Positions 31,995 through 41,681 of a stretch of DNA of 64,000 nt are shown here, piece by piece; the stretch's first letter is position 1, and every line of letters begins with the position of its first letter. The DNA comes from a bacterium. Lineage in GTDB: Bacteria; Electryoneota; RPQS01. The notes under the pieces are model-generated. The model saw only the letters and a list, made by a program, of their open reading frames with translations. It was not told where the DNA came from and ran no database searches. The position numbers and the translations under genes are program-made. Where the stretch lies: contig JABWCQ010000005.1 of NCBI GenBank assembly GCA_013360195.1, positions 62,001-126,000 of the forward strand. Direction: 5' to 3'.

Positions 31995-32030
31995 AAAGGG
32001 CTGTGCACTTCGCACAGCCCTTTGTGTTTT
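31995..32030. terminator. Bidirectional terminator between nirK-redoxin and the porU operon
   Basis: Perfect 12-base stem AAAGGGCTGTGC / GCACAGCCCTTT around ACTTC (31995-32023), flanked by A-rich and T-rich runs, between converging genes. Confidence 0.93.
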
Positions 32031-32043
32031 CTCTGGTAATGCG

Positions 32044-32562
32044 CTATTCCGCTATGAAGAAGAAATAATAAACGTTGGCGACGATGGCGAGTTGACCGAC
32101 CACCTGCGCGACGTCGGCCACAAGCTGCCATGCCGAGCCGTGCACGACGATTGTGTCTTCCGGTTTCAAATCGGGAATCAACCGTTTGTCACCCGTCTTG
32201 ATGTATTTGCGCACGTTGACCGTCATGACATCCTGCTCACCGGTGTCCTCTTCGCGCACAACTTTGACGTCTGAGAGCCGCGAACGCGCACTCGGACCTC
32301 CCGCCAGCGACATCAGCGCCACCAAGTCCGTTTCCGCCGGCACGTAATACTGTCCGGGACGCTGCACCCTGCCCCAGATGTTAACACGTATCAGCAGTTC
32401 GTTCGCTTCGTTGAGATAGTACTTGCTGCCTTCGCCGATGCGCTTCACTTGCGGAATCTTGTAGGGCACTTGCCCGACCTGCATATCGGTCTGTGCAAAC
32501 GCGGACATCACGGTGAAGGACAGCAGAACTATGATGAATGGGAAGTTTCGTACGAGCCTCAT
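32044..32562 (-). CDS. SLBB-domain periplasmic/outer-membrane protein
   Basis: The 172-residue product has a signal peptide (FIIVLLSFTVMSAFAQ) and a domain of the Wza/polysaccharide-export SLBB type: LLIRVNIWGRVQRPGQYYVP, DLVALMSLAGGPSARSRLSDVK, LKPEDTIVVHGSAWQLV, then a hydrophobic C-terminal tail (DVAQVVGQLAIVANVYYFFF). GGAGG lies five bases upstream of the ATG at 32562. It is the last gene of the porU-porV operon, 17 bases after the fibronectin-like lipoprotein. It may help build a surface channel or a polysaccharide attachment site for secreted proteins, which is an inference from operon position. Confidence 0.83.
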   Translation of the reverse strand: MRLVRNFPFIIVLLSFTVMSAFAQTDMQVGQVPYKIPQVKRIGEGSKYYLNEANELLIRVNIWGRVQRPGQYYVPAETDLVALMSLAGGPSARSRLSDVKVVREEDTGEQDVMTVNVRKYIKTGDKRLIPDLKPEDTIVVHGSAWQLVADVAQVVGQLAIVANVYYFFFIAE

Positions 32563-32579
32563 GCGGCCTCCGTTTCGAC

Positions 32580-33407
32580 TCACTCTTTATATGTAAATGT
32601 TGTGTACATCGCGGACCCTGCCAGCGCGACGTCATTGGTATCCGACGCGACATAGCTGACCGCATTCAACTGCCAGACATAAGTACAGTCCCGCGTCATG
32701 GGTCTGAAGGCTCCGCCGGAGCCGACCAGAACGGAATTGTTCTCCGCATAAAGCTGCAGGTCATGATCCCAAATCAGCGAATCCATGCCGTACCATTGCG
32801 AATAGACGCGAATCTTGTAAAACGAAAGATAGGTTCCCGTTCCGCCGATAGGGTAATTCCAGGTCAATCTCGTATTGTCACCCGTGCCTGCGATATTCAG
32901 ATTGTAGGGGTTATAAATCATCCGAAAATACACGGAATCGCTCCACTCCGAGCGGTTTCCAGCCGTGTCGTAGGCCTGCACCTGCCACCAATAGCCGCGC
33001 GTGAGTCCCTGATCATTCGGAGCGAGCAGATTCGCCGGATCGCCGAATTGATCTTCGCCGCGGTCAATCCAGAACAGGACGAATTGATCAATCAGATCAA
33101 CTCCAATCGCCAAGTCCGCGACAATCGGAGCCTCGTCGGCTGTCGTATGCTCGTACCACCTGCGGACGCGGTATCCTGACAAATCGTCTTCCGGATTTCG
33201 GTACCATTCAACACGAGTCCAGTAGTTCCGATCAGTCCGAGTCGGCTCAGGTCTGATTCCCGCCTGCGGATAAATTGCATCGTTGCTGCGAGGAACCATC
33301 AGCGGCCGTTGCGGCGGCACGTCGTCACGGCTTGCCGTATCTTCTCCGCAGCTTACAATCAGGAATGCGGCCAGCGCAGCGAACATCACATGTCTTACCA
33401 TGGTCAT
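32580..33407 (-). CDS. Lipoprotein with fibronectin type III-like domains
   Basis: The 275-residue product has a lipoprotein signal (FAALAAFLIVSCGED) and two immunoglobulin/FnIII-like stretches with typical motifs (WTRVEWYRNPEDDLSGYRVR, RGYWWQVQAYDTAGNRSEWS, TRLTWNYPIGGTGTYLSFYK). It is the third gene of the porU-porV operon, with a GAGG ribosome site five bases before the ATG and seven bases after porV. A surface or periplasmic lipoprotein accessory to secretion is suggested by context. The exact role is unknown. Confidence 0.85.
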   Translation of the reverse strand: MTMVRHVMFAALAAFLIVSCGEDTASRDDVPPQRPLMVPRSNDAIYPQAGIRPEPTRTDRNYWTRVEWYRNPEDDLSGYRVRRWYEHTTADEAPIVADLAIGVDLIDQFVLFWIDRGEDQFGDPANLLAPNDQGLTRGYWWQVQAYDTAGNRSEWSDSVYFRMIYNPYNLNIAGTGDNTRLTWNYPIGGTGTYLSFYKIRVYSQWYGMDSLIWDHDLQLYAENNSVLVGSGGAFRPMTRDCTYVWQLNAVSYVASDTNDVALAGSAMYTTFTYKE

Positions 33408-33414
33408 ACGTGCC

Positions 33415-34473
33415 TCATTTCAGCTTGATGGAAACGCTGACACGGTGTGTCGTGCCCAGGTCGCGCGCGTAGTATGCATAATCCGCCGTCATCCTCCAGA
33501 GCTGAATACCGGCTCCGGCAGACCACTCGTCATGCCACATGCCGCCGCGAATTGACAGCACGTTTTCAAAGTTATACTCAATCCCGGCGTGCCGCCTGCG
33601 CTCGTAACGCTTTTCCGTTTCATAGGCCAGCGTGAGTCTGCTGTTTTGGCCGGGCATTTTCTGTTCCAGCGAAATCGAGCTGTAGAAGTTCGTCGGGACA
33701 GCGTCCTTCACTCCTTCGCCCCAGTCCACCTCCGTGCGTGTCAAATCCTTGACCACTGCGCCATAACTCAGCTTTGCCCGCCAGTTGTCAAGCACGATTT
33801 CATCCATCGGAAACCGGAACTGAATACCCGCGTCCGCACCGATACCCGTGCCCGATGAGCTGCCCAGCTTGTTGTTGAGCAGTTTCAAATTCAACCCGAC
33901 GGGCATTTCCAGCGGAATCGTGAAATACGACCAGCCCAAATCCAGTGTGAACTGATTATACTTCGCAAAAGTGAAAAACAGGGCTGACTCGGTATCTGAG
34001 AACACTCCCGACGGCGATGCGCCGGTGGCCAGCAGATACTCCTGCACCGAATTGATGTAAATCGTATCTCCGTCCACAATGACAAACCGGAACGCGGGCG
34101 CGCGCGCAAGAATCGCGGCCACTTCCGCGTCATAATCCGGGTGCTGCTGAATATCCGGCACGCCCAGTCGTACGTAGTTGATTGCGAAGACCGAGCCGGT
34201 GACCGGCAACGTGACACCTGTTGAGGAGAAATTCGCCAGTCCGTCCCACAAATCCGCATACATTCCCGTCGCCTGAATACCTGTGACATATCCCATGCCG
34301 GCGGGATTCCAGTAGAAGCTCGACCCGTCGTATGTGTGCGCCGCCATCGCGCCGCCCATGGCGATTCCCCGCGCGCCCACACCAAGCTCAAGAAACTCAC
34401 CGGCGTATTTCGCCGCGTGTACCGAAGTCGAGGCGGTCAGCAGAAGAATCAGGATGCGAATGAACTGTATCAT
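33415..34473 (-). CDS. porV: Type IX secretion protein PorV-like outer-membrane beta-barrel
   Basis: The 352-residue product has a signal peptide (ILILLLTASTSVHA) and the PorV/PorQ/UPF0164 hallmark AGEFLELGVGARGIAMGGAM followed by SSFYWNPAGM. The remainder alternates as a beta-barrel of the FadL-like type and ends LGTTHRVSVSIKLK. In the type IX system PorV is the outer-membrane shuttle that carries substrates to the PorU sortase. The ATG overlaps the porU stop (ATGA), as often seen for this pair. PorQ or another family member cannot be ruled out from sequence, but the porU neighbour favours PorV. Confidence 0.9.
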   Translation of the reverse strand: MIQFIRILILLLTASTSVHAAKYAGEFLELGVGARGIAMGGAMAAHTYDGSSFYWNPAGMGYVTGIQATGMYADLWDGLANFSSTGVTLPVTGSVFAINYVRLGVPDIQQHPDYDAEVAAILARAPAFRFVIVDGDTIYINSVQEYLLATGASPSGVFSDTESALFFTFAKYNQFTLDLGWSYFTIPLEMPVGLNLKLLNNKLGSSSGTGIGADAGIQFRFPMDEIVLDNWRAKLSYGAVVKDLTRTEVDWGEGVKDAVPTNFYSSISLEQKMPGQNSRLTLAYETEKRYERRRHAGIEYNFENVLSIRGGMWHDEWSAGAGIQLWRMTADYAYYARDLGTTHRVSVSIKLK

Positions 34474-37400
34474 TTGCGCACCTTCGCAAGTTTGACAACT
34501 TCTTCTATCTCCTGCTCTCCTTGCCTGGCGATTATCTTGGCGAAATACACGCCGTTGGCGACCTCGTCACCGTAGTCGTCGCGGCCGTCCCACTTCTGCG
34601 TGCGATAGTTCGCTGTAGCGCGTTCATTATCACGAAGTGTGCGAATCAAACGTCCGGACACCGTGTAAATCTTGATTTCGGTGAAGTCGTCGGTAACACC
34701 TGTCAGCGTGTAGGCAATCGTCGTGTTGCTGGCAAACGGATTGGGATAGTTGATTGCCCACTCAAAGCCGAAGCTGCCCCGCACTTCAAACTGTGTCTCA
34801 TAGACCGTGCTGTTGCGCTGATTGTCGCTGGCCAAAATTTCCATCGTGTGGATGCCCGTATCGAGATCAGGTTCAAACATCGCGGTCATCGTCGACGCAG
34901 TCAGCACCGTGTCGTTCCACGTAATCATGTCGTCGGGAACGGTGTCTCCGTCCAGAATCATGTAGAACAAACCCTCGTCGCGCCGCACGCCTCCCGGGTC
35001 GGAAAACGTCGCGAAGATTTGTGGATTGCGCGGCACCAGCGCGCCCTGTGTATAGCGGACACCGCCGACGGCAAGCTCGATGGTTGGTCCTTGGCTGTCC
35101 GCTCGCCGGAAGATGGCTAGTTCACCCACATAAGGCACAGTCCCCGTTGCGCGCAGCCTCCACACAATAATGGTATCGAGCGACGGATTCGCGGGAACGG
35201 GAAGAACACGAATGACATCCACAGTATCCCGCGTCAGCGTGACATCTTCGGCCATCTGCCAATACTCCAACTGCGGATCCTTGACAAACAGCGAATACGG
35301 TGCGAGCGGCACAAGACTGCGCAAAGTGTCGCGTCCCTCGATGGAGAGCGTGACCCGCGCTGAGAAACTGTCGGAAAGCGATGACACCGTGTCATCGAAC
35401 ATCGCCTTGAACACACCGTGCGTGCTCTGCGTGAACGGCTGTCTTAAGCCCTGGGATTGCAGCTGCGCGGTCTCGGCCGCCGTCAGCATTCGCGGCTGCG
35501 AGTAACCGATAGCGGCGCTGTCGCGGTCAAGAATGCTCGGCGGCACCTGCACAAACAGCGAGTCATTGTTGGACAGCGACCAGTACTTGTGCGCACCGAT
35601 TTGGAACGGCCGCTCCTGGAAAGTACCGCGCATTCTCGTGCACGGATAGTACGACGGCAATTCAATCACGAATTCACGGAGATTGTTATCCTCACGGAAT
35701 TCGAGATACTCATCCTCCGGGTCGACCTCAACGGTCACGCTGTATCTGCCCGGCTGGAAACTCGTGGGGATGTAAGCTCCCTGTTCCGGCTCGCCGAAAC
35801 CAAGAGTTGTCATGACGTGGTCCACGGTAAACGAATCGAGCACCACCGTCACCGTGTCACCGGACTCGACATAGCTGGAGTCCCGCACGGCGGTCAGACG
35901 AATGGTGACATCTTCAATTTCGCGCGTGACACTGCTGCGCGATACTCGCACCGGCTGATAATAATACGGACGCCTTCCGCCCTTCTCACCGGGCGAGGAG
36001 GAGAGAACAAAAGTCAGGTTCAGGTCCGGACGCTGCGCGATTCGTAAGTCATAGTAGTCCGATTCAAATTCGCTTTCACCGACCGGCGTCACGAAGAACT
36101 TCATGCGGTAGGTCGCGCCTTCGAAATCGTAAGGACCGAGCTGACTGGTGGTTTGAAATACTCCCGGATTGAACTGCACCATGCTCATCGTGTCGAGCCG
36201 AACCGGTCCTTGCGGCGGAGTGAAAATTCCCCTGAATCGCACCGACTGAATATCGCTTTCATGCAGAATCGTAGCTCCGACGCGGAATGGTTCGCCGCTG
36301 TGTGCCACCGGGCCGGGAAGCGGACCGACATCGAATATCTGCACATGTTCGAGGCTGTCGGCCAGGAACATCGGGAAACAGCCAATCGCGTTGCGCTTTA
36401 GAACCGGGTCTGTCAAATAGACGACGACCGTGCCGCGCGGTGCAATGAAGTTCGGAATCGGAATTACCGGCGACAGCCACTCGCGTGTCAAAACGTCATA
36501 TTGTTCGATATCGTCGGGATCAAACGCGGGCGAGTGAATCGTGGCCAGCGACGCCACCACTCGCGGCGGAATGCCGATGGTGCGGTATTCGTAAATTTCG
36601 TCGTTGTAAGGCAGCACATACGCGAAAGTCGCATTTTGTTCGGTCACTTCCCACGGCACCGTCACCTGCACGCGCAAATTCTGAGTGCCGGTTGTGTCAT
36701 CGGGATTGACGACGTTGGACTCACCGGCGATTTCAGGATCAATTCTGTCCTTGGGTACGGCCAACTGCAGCCCCGGGTCCCCGAGCAGATTCATCATCAT
36801 CATCATCGCCATCGGCGACGTAAATCCGATAGGTGTATTTAGCGAACTCCAATACCGTGCCTTATTGAATTGCGTTGCCTCGCCCATGGTCAGCGCGTCA
36901 CCGGATAACGCGAACTCAAACAGCCTCCGCTGCATAATCTGACCCGCAATAGCCCATCCGACTCCCGACGAGCTGTAAAATCCGATGGCGCCGATAATAT
37001 CGTTGTTGTTATTGCGTGTGAACAGGAATGCTTCACCGAGTACCGCAGACTGACTACGGTCATCGAACGCGCCCACATAGCAGGTGAAGTTGGTGATGAA
37101 GGGGAAAGTCTCGCGGTTGTTAAGCAGGCGCACTCCGGTCACGTCAATCAAGCGGCTGCCTGACCAAACTCCACCGCCCCCGTGTCCGTTGTAGTTAACG
37201 ACGACACAGCCTTCGCGCAGAGCGTCACGTAAGCGAATGGGACCTTGTCCCGCCGGAATACTGTCCAAATACATGCGCGTCACGTTCATGCACGAACTGT
37301 TGACCAGTTCCCGAATCGCCGGCTCTGAATAGCCTGATACGAAGTCATTTCGACCGTCAAACGTATCCGCAATCATCAGCACATTGCTCTGGAACATGCC

Positions 37401-39893
37401 CTCATAGTCAGGGTCGGTTTCGTATTTGATTGCCTTGCGGACATAGGTCTGCAGTTCCAGCGGCGTGCGGCACGAAATTCTACCGACGGCAATATCGGGA
37501 ATAATATCATACTCCGACCCCGACACACAGCCCATGAGGTAATCCGCGGATGCAGAGCCAAAATCAAGCGTCGGCGGTGAGAAGGACGGCAGCTGATTTC
37601 CCGGAATACTGCCTTCACGCTGTTCGAGCACGGCGTCTCCCACCAAACACAGGTGCGTTGGCCGCACGGTCCAATGGTCGTACGCATACTTCATGAAGTC
37701 GCGAATCGCATACGGCGTAAACAATCCGCCGGAAAACTGCTCAAACACTTCACTCAACGGAATTGTCAGCACCGAGTTGTTGAAATTAATCCGCCGCAGG
37801 CTGTCCAGCGCGCGCAGCGACGTGTCGGCCAGATACGGATCATAAGCGATGAGCACATATTCGGCTCCCGGGTGGTTCCGCAAATCAACCGCAATCGTAT
37901 CCGGCACCATGGAGAACGGCGGCAGCACATAATTATCCCCCCACACCAGCACGTCATGCGGTCCATTCGAAACCAGCGGAAAACGCACCGCCCAGCTCGC
38001 GCTTTCATCTGCCGGAGTCACTCGCCGCACGTCCAGCGATGTCAGACGGCTGTGACCAAGTTTCCAGACTTGAACATTGGATGTACCGAAACCGCGAATG
38101 TCATAGGCCACCGTATCTCGGAGCGGCGCGTTGAAATCAAACCTGAATTCTCCGTTGCGCGCGCGCATGTCTCTTTCGTACTCGACTTCAAACCAGTTGA
38201 CCAATACCTTGTCCAGCGTGCCTGAAATGGCATTTCCCGGCACGGTGACCGTGAACGTGTTGATGCCGTTAATAAGATCTTCTGTTTGGATATTGCTCGA
38301 ACCGGAGGAATTCAATTTCGTCTGGAAGATGACTGCCGACTGCCCGCCCCACACCGCCGCCGTATCGCTGCTGTTCTGTCGTCCAATGGTCAATCCATTG
38401 TCCGTCAGTCCGTTCAACGACACAACCGCATAGTGATTGTATCCCGGGTTGGCACTGAATCCTGTCAGACAGGCGCGCACAATCACCGGCTCAAAACTAT
38501 AGGGTGGATTCGGATTCGGGAACGGAATGAACTCGTCAAAATTTCGCGATGTCAGCGCGTCAATGCGTTCGCCCCAGAACCAGTTGTCCTGCAAAAGTGC
38601 AAGCGGGCCTTCGCGCAACAGCTTTGATCCAAGGAACGTGTAGGAATCCGAGAGTCGGTCAAAGTAGCGGTCGCGTTCGAAATGCATTTTTGCCTTCACA
38701 CTGCGCACGAGTTCCGCGTTCCACGTCGGCTGCCATGACCCATCCTCTTCACCCAGTCGCAATCCCGGACGTCCGTCACCCCAATAGAGTTGATAGCAAT
38801 TTTCGATGGAAAACGGATCCTGATAGAGCGCGGGCACCAGATGAGTGTAGGTCTTTTCGTTGCGCTCGCCGAAGAAATCAATATGATCGAACATATCAAA
38901 GCGGCCGTCCTCCTGCCCCTCAACGACAATCGGAATCTCACGTCCCTTGTTATAGACGTGCAGGTCCCACGGAGTAATCTGGTCAATCGGCACACCCATC
39001 ATATGCATGTATTCGCCGGTCAAGCGCACGATGCTTGTTTCGCGCACGTATACCCGCCAGCTATTCACATTGTAGATTGGCCCGTCGTGGTCGTCCAGTC
39101 CCCGATTGTCCCGGCCTTCCCGGACATCCCGCGCCCGCGAGGGTAGCGCCGTTTCGGCCATTTTTCCCAGCATTTTGCGCAGGGCCAATGTCTCGTTGGG
39201 ACGGTCAGGAAGTCTTATTTCGCTATTTGACGAATTAGGCCTTATCACCTGAATCCGGGCTCGCTTCAACACCCGGCCTTGCCCCGTTAAAGTGTTGATT
39301 TGTATCGGCCTGATGTTTAAGGAAAGAAGCCGGTGACCTCGAAATACTCCGGTCTCCGACAGCTCAACCAAGCGAACCGGCCACAGCTCACCCTTTTTTT
39401 CCGTCCGAAGTTTACGCTCGTAGAACGATAAATCCTTGAATTCGTCCTCGACCGCCCACACTGCATCAGCTGAGGATGAGCTCGGCCGCTCATCCATGAT
39501 GAAGTCCTCGGGCATCGGCAGGCACGCCCCAAAGTTCACTTCTTCGAATTGGGATTCAATCAGAGTAACGGACGCAGGTCCGGGCAGGGCGTCTATCAGC
39601 TCTGAAATTCCCGGCAGCAGAACCACGCCCGGCTCGTGCACCGGAACGCATCCGGCCATGTGTATTTCAGTAAGATGCCCCGTAGCAGGATCATGAACGG
39701 TTTCGTAATCAGGACACACCCATTCCAGCAGAATCCGGTCAGGCTGAATTTCGCGGACGTGCAAGCCCGGCTCGCTGGCCTTTGCGACTTGGAGCGTCTG
39801 CTTCCCGGACTGCTTTTGCCCGGCCGAAAAGCCCTGCCAGAATAACCCTGCCAGAGCGAGTAAAGTTAGAAGTATTAGTCCTTTAGATTTCAT
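34470..39893 (-). CDS. porU: Type IX secretion sortase PorU (gingipain-like C25 peptidase)
   Basis: The 1807-residue product is the cell-surface peptidase that removes C-terminal sorting domains and attaches substrates. It has a signal peptide (GLILLTLLALAGLFWQGFSA), an N-terminal region, a C25 peptidase domain with the catalytic histidine in VVNYNGHGGGGVWSG (about 901) and cysteine in NFTCYVGAFDDRSQ (about 938), then long Ig-like and CARDB-like parts (VTVEVDPEDEYLEFREDNNL), and its own sorting domain (NYPNPFASNTTIAYTLT, YTVSGRLIRTL, NGVYFAKI, KLAKVRK; from about 1716). I prefer ATG 39893 over an earlier ATG at 39914, since the hydrophobic segment follows directly. It is overlapped by porV. 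It is longer than typical PorU proteins of Bacteroidota (about 1100-1300 residues). Confidence 0.92.
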   Translation of the reverse strand: MKSKGLILLTLLALAGLFWQGFSAGQKQSGKQTLQVAKASEPGLHVREIQPDRILLEWVCPDYETVHDPATGHLTEIHMAGCVPVHEPGVVLLPGISELIDALPGPASVTLIESQFEEVNFGACLPMPEDFIMDERPSSSSADAVWAVEDEFKDLSFYERKLRTEKKGELWPVRLVELSETGVFRGHRLLSLNIRPIQINTLTGQGRVLKRARIQVIRPNSSNSEIRLPDRPNETLALRKMLGKMAETALPSRARDVREGRDNRGLDDHDGPIYNVNSWRVYVRETSIVRLTGEYMHMMGVPIDQITPWDLHVYNKGREIPIVVEGQEDGRFDMFDHIDFFGERNEKTYTHLVPALYQDPFSIENCYQLYWGDGRPGLRLGEEDGSWQPTWNAELVRSVKAKMHFERDRYFDRLSDSYTFLGSKLLREGPLALLQDNWFWGERIDALTSRNFDEFIPFPNPNPPYSFEPVIVRACLTGFSANPGYNHYAVVSLNGLTDNGLTIGRQNSSDTAAVWGGQSAVIFQTKLNSSGSSNIQTEDLINGINTFTVTVPGNAISGTLDKVLVNWFEVEYERDMRARNGEFRFDFNAPLRDTVAYDIRGFGTSNVQVWKLGHSRLTSLDVRRVTPADESASWAVRFPLVSNGPHDVLVWGDNYVLPPFSMVPDTIAVDLRNHPGAEYVLIAYDPYLADTSLRALDSLRRINFNNSVLTIPLSEVFEQFSGGLFTPYAIRDFMKYAYDHWTVRPTHLCLVGDAVLEQREGSIPGNQLPSFSPPTLDFGSASADYLMGCVSGSEYDIIPDIAVGRISCRTPLELQTYVRKAIKYETDPDYEGMFQSNVLMIADTFDGRNDFVSGYSEPAIRELVNSSCMNVTRMYLDSIPAGQGPIRLRDALREGCVVVNYNGHGGGGVWSGSRLIDVTGVRLLNNRETFPFITNFTCYVGAFDDRSQSAVLGEAFLFTRNNNNDIIGAIGFYSSSGVGWAIAGQIMQRRLFEFALSGDALTMGEATQFNKARYWSSLNTPIGFTSPMAMMMMMNLLGDPGLQLAVPKDRIDPEIAGESNVVNPDDTTGTQNLRVQVTVPWEVTEQNATFAYVLPYNDEIYEYRTIGIPPRVVASLATIHSPAFDPDDIEQYDVLTREWLSPVIPIPNFIAPRGTVVVYLTDPVLKRNAIGCFPMFLADSLEHVQIFDVGPLPGPVAHSGEPFRVGATILHESDIQSVRFRGIFTPPQGPVRLDTMSMVQFNPGVFQTTSQLGPYDFEGATYRMKFFVTPVGESEFESDYYDLRIAQRPDLNLTFVLSSSPGEKGGRRPYYYQPVRVSRSSVTREIEDVTIRLTAVRDSSYVESGDTVTVVLDSFTVDHVMTTLGFGEPEQGAYIPTSFQPGRYSVTVEVDPEDEYLEFREDNNLREFVIELPSYYPCTRMRGTFQERPFQIGAHKYWSLSNNDSLFVQVPPSILDRDSAAIGYSQPRMLTAAETAQLQSQGLRQPFTQSTHGVFKAMFDDTVSSLSDSFSARVTLSIEGRDTLRSLVPLAPYSLFVKDPQLEYWQMAEDVTLTRDTVDVIRVLPVPANPSLDTIIVWRLRATGTVPYVGELAIFRRADSQGPTIELAVGGVRYTQGALVPRNPQIFATFSDPGGVRRDEGLFYMILDGDTVPDDMITWNDTVLTASTMTAMFEPDLDTGIHTMEILASDNQRNSTVYETQFEVRGSFGFEWAINYPNPFASNTTIAYTLTGVTDDFTEIKIYTVSGRLIRTLRDNERATANYRTQKWDGRDDYGDEVANGVYFAKIIARQGEQEIEEVVKLAKVRK

Positions 39894-39920
39894 TCCCGCT
39901 ATAGAGTTGGCCATAAATAA

Positions 39921-40039
39921 AAAATTCGCTGACCTCTCTTCCGTTCCATGCAACAACCCAAAAGGAGGCCATCCCATAACGGAACAGCTTCCGGAGATCT
40001 ACGAGGTTACATCGAACGGAAGAAAAGTTAGCGAATTTT
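39921..40039. repeat. 119-bp element with 26-bp inverted ends in the porU leader
   Basis: The left arm (39921-39946, beginning AAAATTCGCT) is the reverse complement of the right arm (40014-40039) with three mismatches. Partial symmetry continues inward. Both strands carry an open reading frame giving related short peptides (KFADLSSVPCN on plus, KFANFSSVRCN on minus, and NGRKVSEF/NGREVSEF), a consequence of the symmetry. It lies between the porU promoter and the porU start, so it would form a large hairpin in the leader RNA. It resembles a short dispersed inverted-repeat element or MITE. Confidence 0.8.
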
Positions 40040-40072
40040 CGCTTGTGGTCTCTCGTTTCCGAATTGCCTCGG

Positions 40073-40101
40073 AGTATAGGTATCTTTTTCCAGCTTGTCA
40101 A
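40073..40101 (-). promoter_or_regulatory. Promoter of porU-porV operon
   Basis: On the minus strand TTGACA (40101-40096) and TATACT (40078-40073) are separated by 17 bases. The transcript would start near 40066 and have a leader of about 170 bases. Confidence 0.8.
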
Positions 40102-40315
40102 GGGATTCTTGCCTCGTAACTGCAATAATTCCGTGCTTATGGTGAGCAGTGGGTGATTCCGGAGTCATAGTGCAAATGACAGACCTCGCTTGACCCACGG
40201 ATCGTCGGAAAGAGGGGCAAAAAGGGCTGATTTGCCTTGAAGTCCTGCATAAATTTCGCTATAATGTTGAGTTCCGGAAACTGATTTTTCTCGACTTGGC
40301 CTGGGAGGGCCGCAC
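40102..40315 (+). promoter_or_regulatory. Promoter of pgi
   Basis: TTGAAG (40237-40242) and TATAAT (40260-40265) are 17 bases apart, about 50 bases before the pgi start at 40316. The remainder of the divergent gap shows no other clear element. Confidence 0.75.
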
Positions 40316-41680
40316 ATGTCACTGACCGTAAATTTCGGCTACGCATATTCGAAGAAGCTGGCCGGCCACGGGATTGCCAATGAAATGCTGAAGCCGGCAC
40401 TGGAACGTACGGCCAAGGCAATCGATCATATTCGCACTGACCGAGCGGCGGATAAACTGCCCTATCTGAACTTGCCCGAAGACGGCAAGACCAAACAAGC
40501 CTGCAAGGAGCTTGCGGCGAAGTTTGACGGATACGAGAATTTCCTGCTGTCGGGCATCGGCGGAAGTTCGCTGGGACCTCTGGCGATATTCAACGCGCTG
40601 GCTCACCCGCTGCACAATTTGCTTTCCGGAGCCAAGCGCAAGAATCATCCGCGTTTCTTTGTTCTGGACAATGTTGATCCCGTGCAGGCGGACGCGCTGT
40701 TCAATTTCTGCAAGCCGGAAAAAACGGTTTATAATATCATTTCCAAAAGCGGTGCCACGGCGGAAACGGCCGCGGCCTCACTGATAATTTTCGATCTGCT
40801 CAAGAAGCGGATGGGTGACGAGTGGAAAAAGAATCTCGTCTGCACGACGGATCCATCAAGCGGCGACTTGCGCAAACTCTGCAATGACGAAAAATTGCAG
40901 ACGCTGCCTTTGCACCCGGGAGTCGGCGGCAGATTCTCCGTCTTGACTCCCGTGGGTTTGTTTCCGTCCTATTGTCTTGGCTTTGACGTGGACGCGATGC
41001 TTGCCGGAGCGGCGGAAATGCGCGAACGCTGCCTCGATAGCGACGTGCAGAAGAATCCCGCCGCGCAACTGGCCGCGCTGCTCTATCTTTTTGACAGCAC
41101 ACAGCACAAGAAAATGCACGTGATGATGGCCTATGCGAACGGGCTCTACGGCATGGCCGATTGGTTCAGACAATTGTGGGCCGAATCGCTGGGCAAGGAA
41201 GCGGACAATGAAGGCCGCATCGTCAACGTCGGCCCGACTCCGCTGAAAGCTCTCGGCGCGACCGACCAGCATTCGCAGGTGCAGCTCTACATCGAAGGCC
41301 CATATGACAAGGTGTTCCTGTTCCTCGAGTGCAAGAAATTCGGCAAACGGCTAAAACTGCCCGAGTATTACGATAACATTTCATCCTTGAACTACCTCGG
41401 CGGACAAACGATGAACAAACTCATCGCCGCCGAATTTGCCGCCACCCGCGAAGCGCTCGCTCAGCGCGGTCGTCCATCCATCACCATCACATTTCCAGAG
41501 ATTGACGCTCACGGAATCGGTGAATTTTTCATGTTGTGGGAAATCACCACCTCCATCGCCGGCGCGCTCTACCGCATCAATCCTTACGACCAACCCGGCG
41601 TCGAATTAGGCAAGCAGTTGACCTACGGCTTGATGGGCCGCGCGGGTTTTGAAGACAAGGCCAAAGGGATAAAGGTGTAA
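40316..41680 (+). CDS. pgi: Glucose-6-phosphate isomerase
   Basis: Pgi interconverts glucose-6-phosphate and fructose-6-phosphate in the cytoplasm. The 454-residue product has LLSGIGGSSLGPLAIFNAL, VYNIISKSGATAETAA, GVGGRFSVLTPVGLFPSY, and the catalytic glutamate/histidine regions WFRQLWAESLGKEADNEGR and ALGATDQHSQVQLYIEGPYD, with the closing MLWEITTSIAGALYRINPYD. Length fits the shorter bacterial type (as in Bacillus and Thermotoga). The following ATPase gene begins one base after its stop but has very different base composition. Confidence 0.95.
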   Translation: MSLTVNFGYAYSKKLAGHGIANEMLKPALERTAKAIDHIRTDRAADKLPYLNLPEDGKTKQACKELAAKFDGYENFLLSGIGGSSLGPLAIFNALAHPLHNLLSGAKRKNHPRFFVLDNVDPVQADALFNFCKPEKTVYNIISKSGATAETAAASLIIFDLLKKRMGDEWKKNLVCTTDPSSGDLRKLCNDEKLQTLPLHPGVGGRFSVLTPVGLFPSYCLGFDVDAMLAGAAEMRERCLDSDVQKNPAAQLAALLYLFDSTQHKKMHVMMAYANGLYGMADWFRQLWAESLGKEADNEGRIVNVGPTPLKALGATDQHSQVQLYIEGPYDKVFLFLECKKFGKRLKLPEYYDNISSLNYLGGQTMNKLIAAEFAATREALAQRGRPSITITFPEIDAHGIGEFFMLWEITTSIAGALYRINPYDQPGVELGKQLTYGLMGRAGFEDKAKGIKV

Positions 41681-41681
41681 G

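Noticed and set aside
39883-40125. Short genes on both strands in the porU leader (70 and 80 codons)
   Set aside because: The similar peptides on the two strands follow from the inverted repeat; no ribosome site or independent coding evidence.
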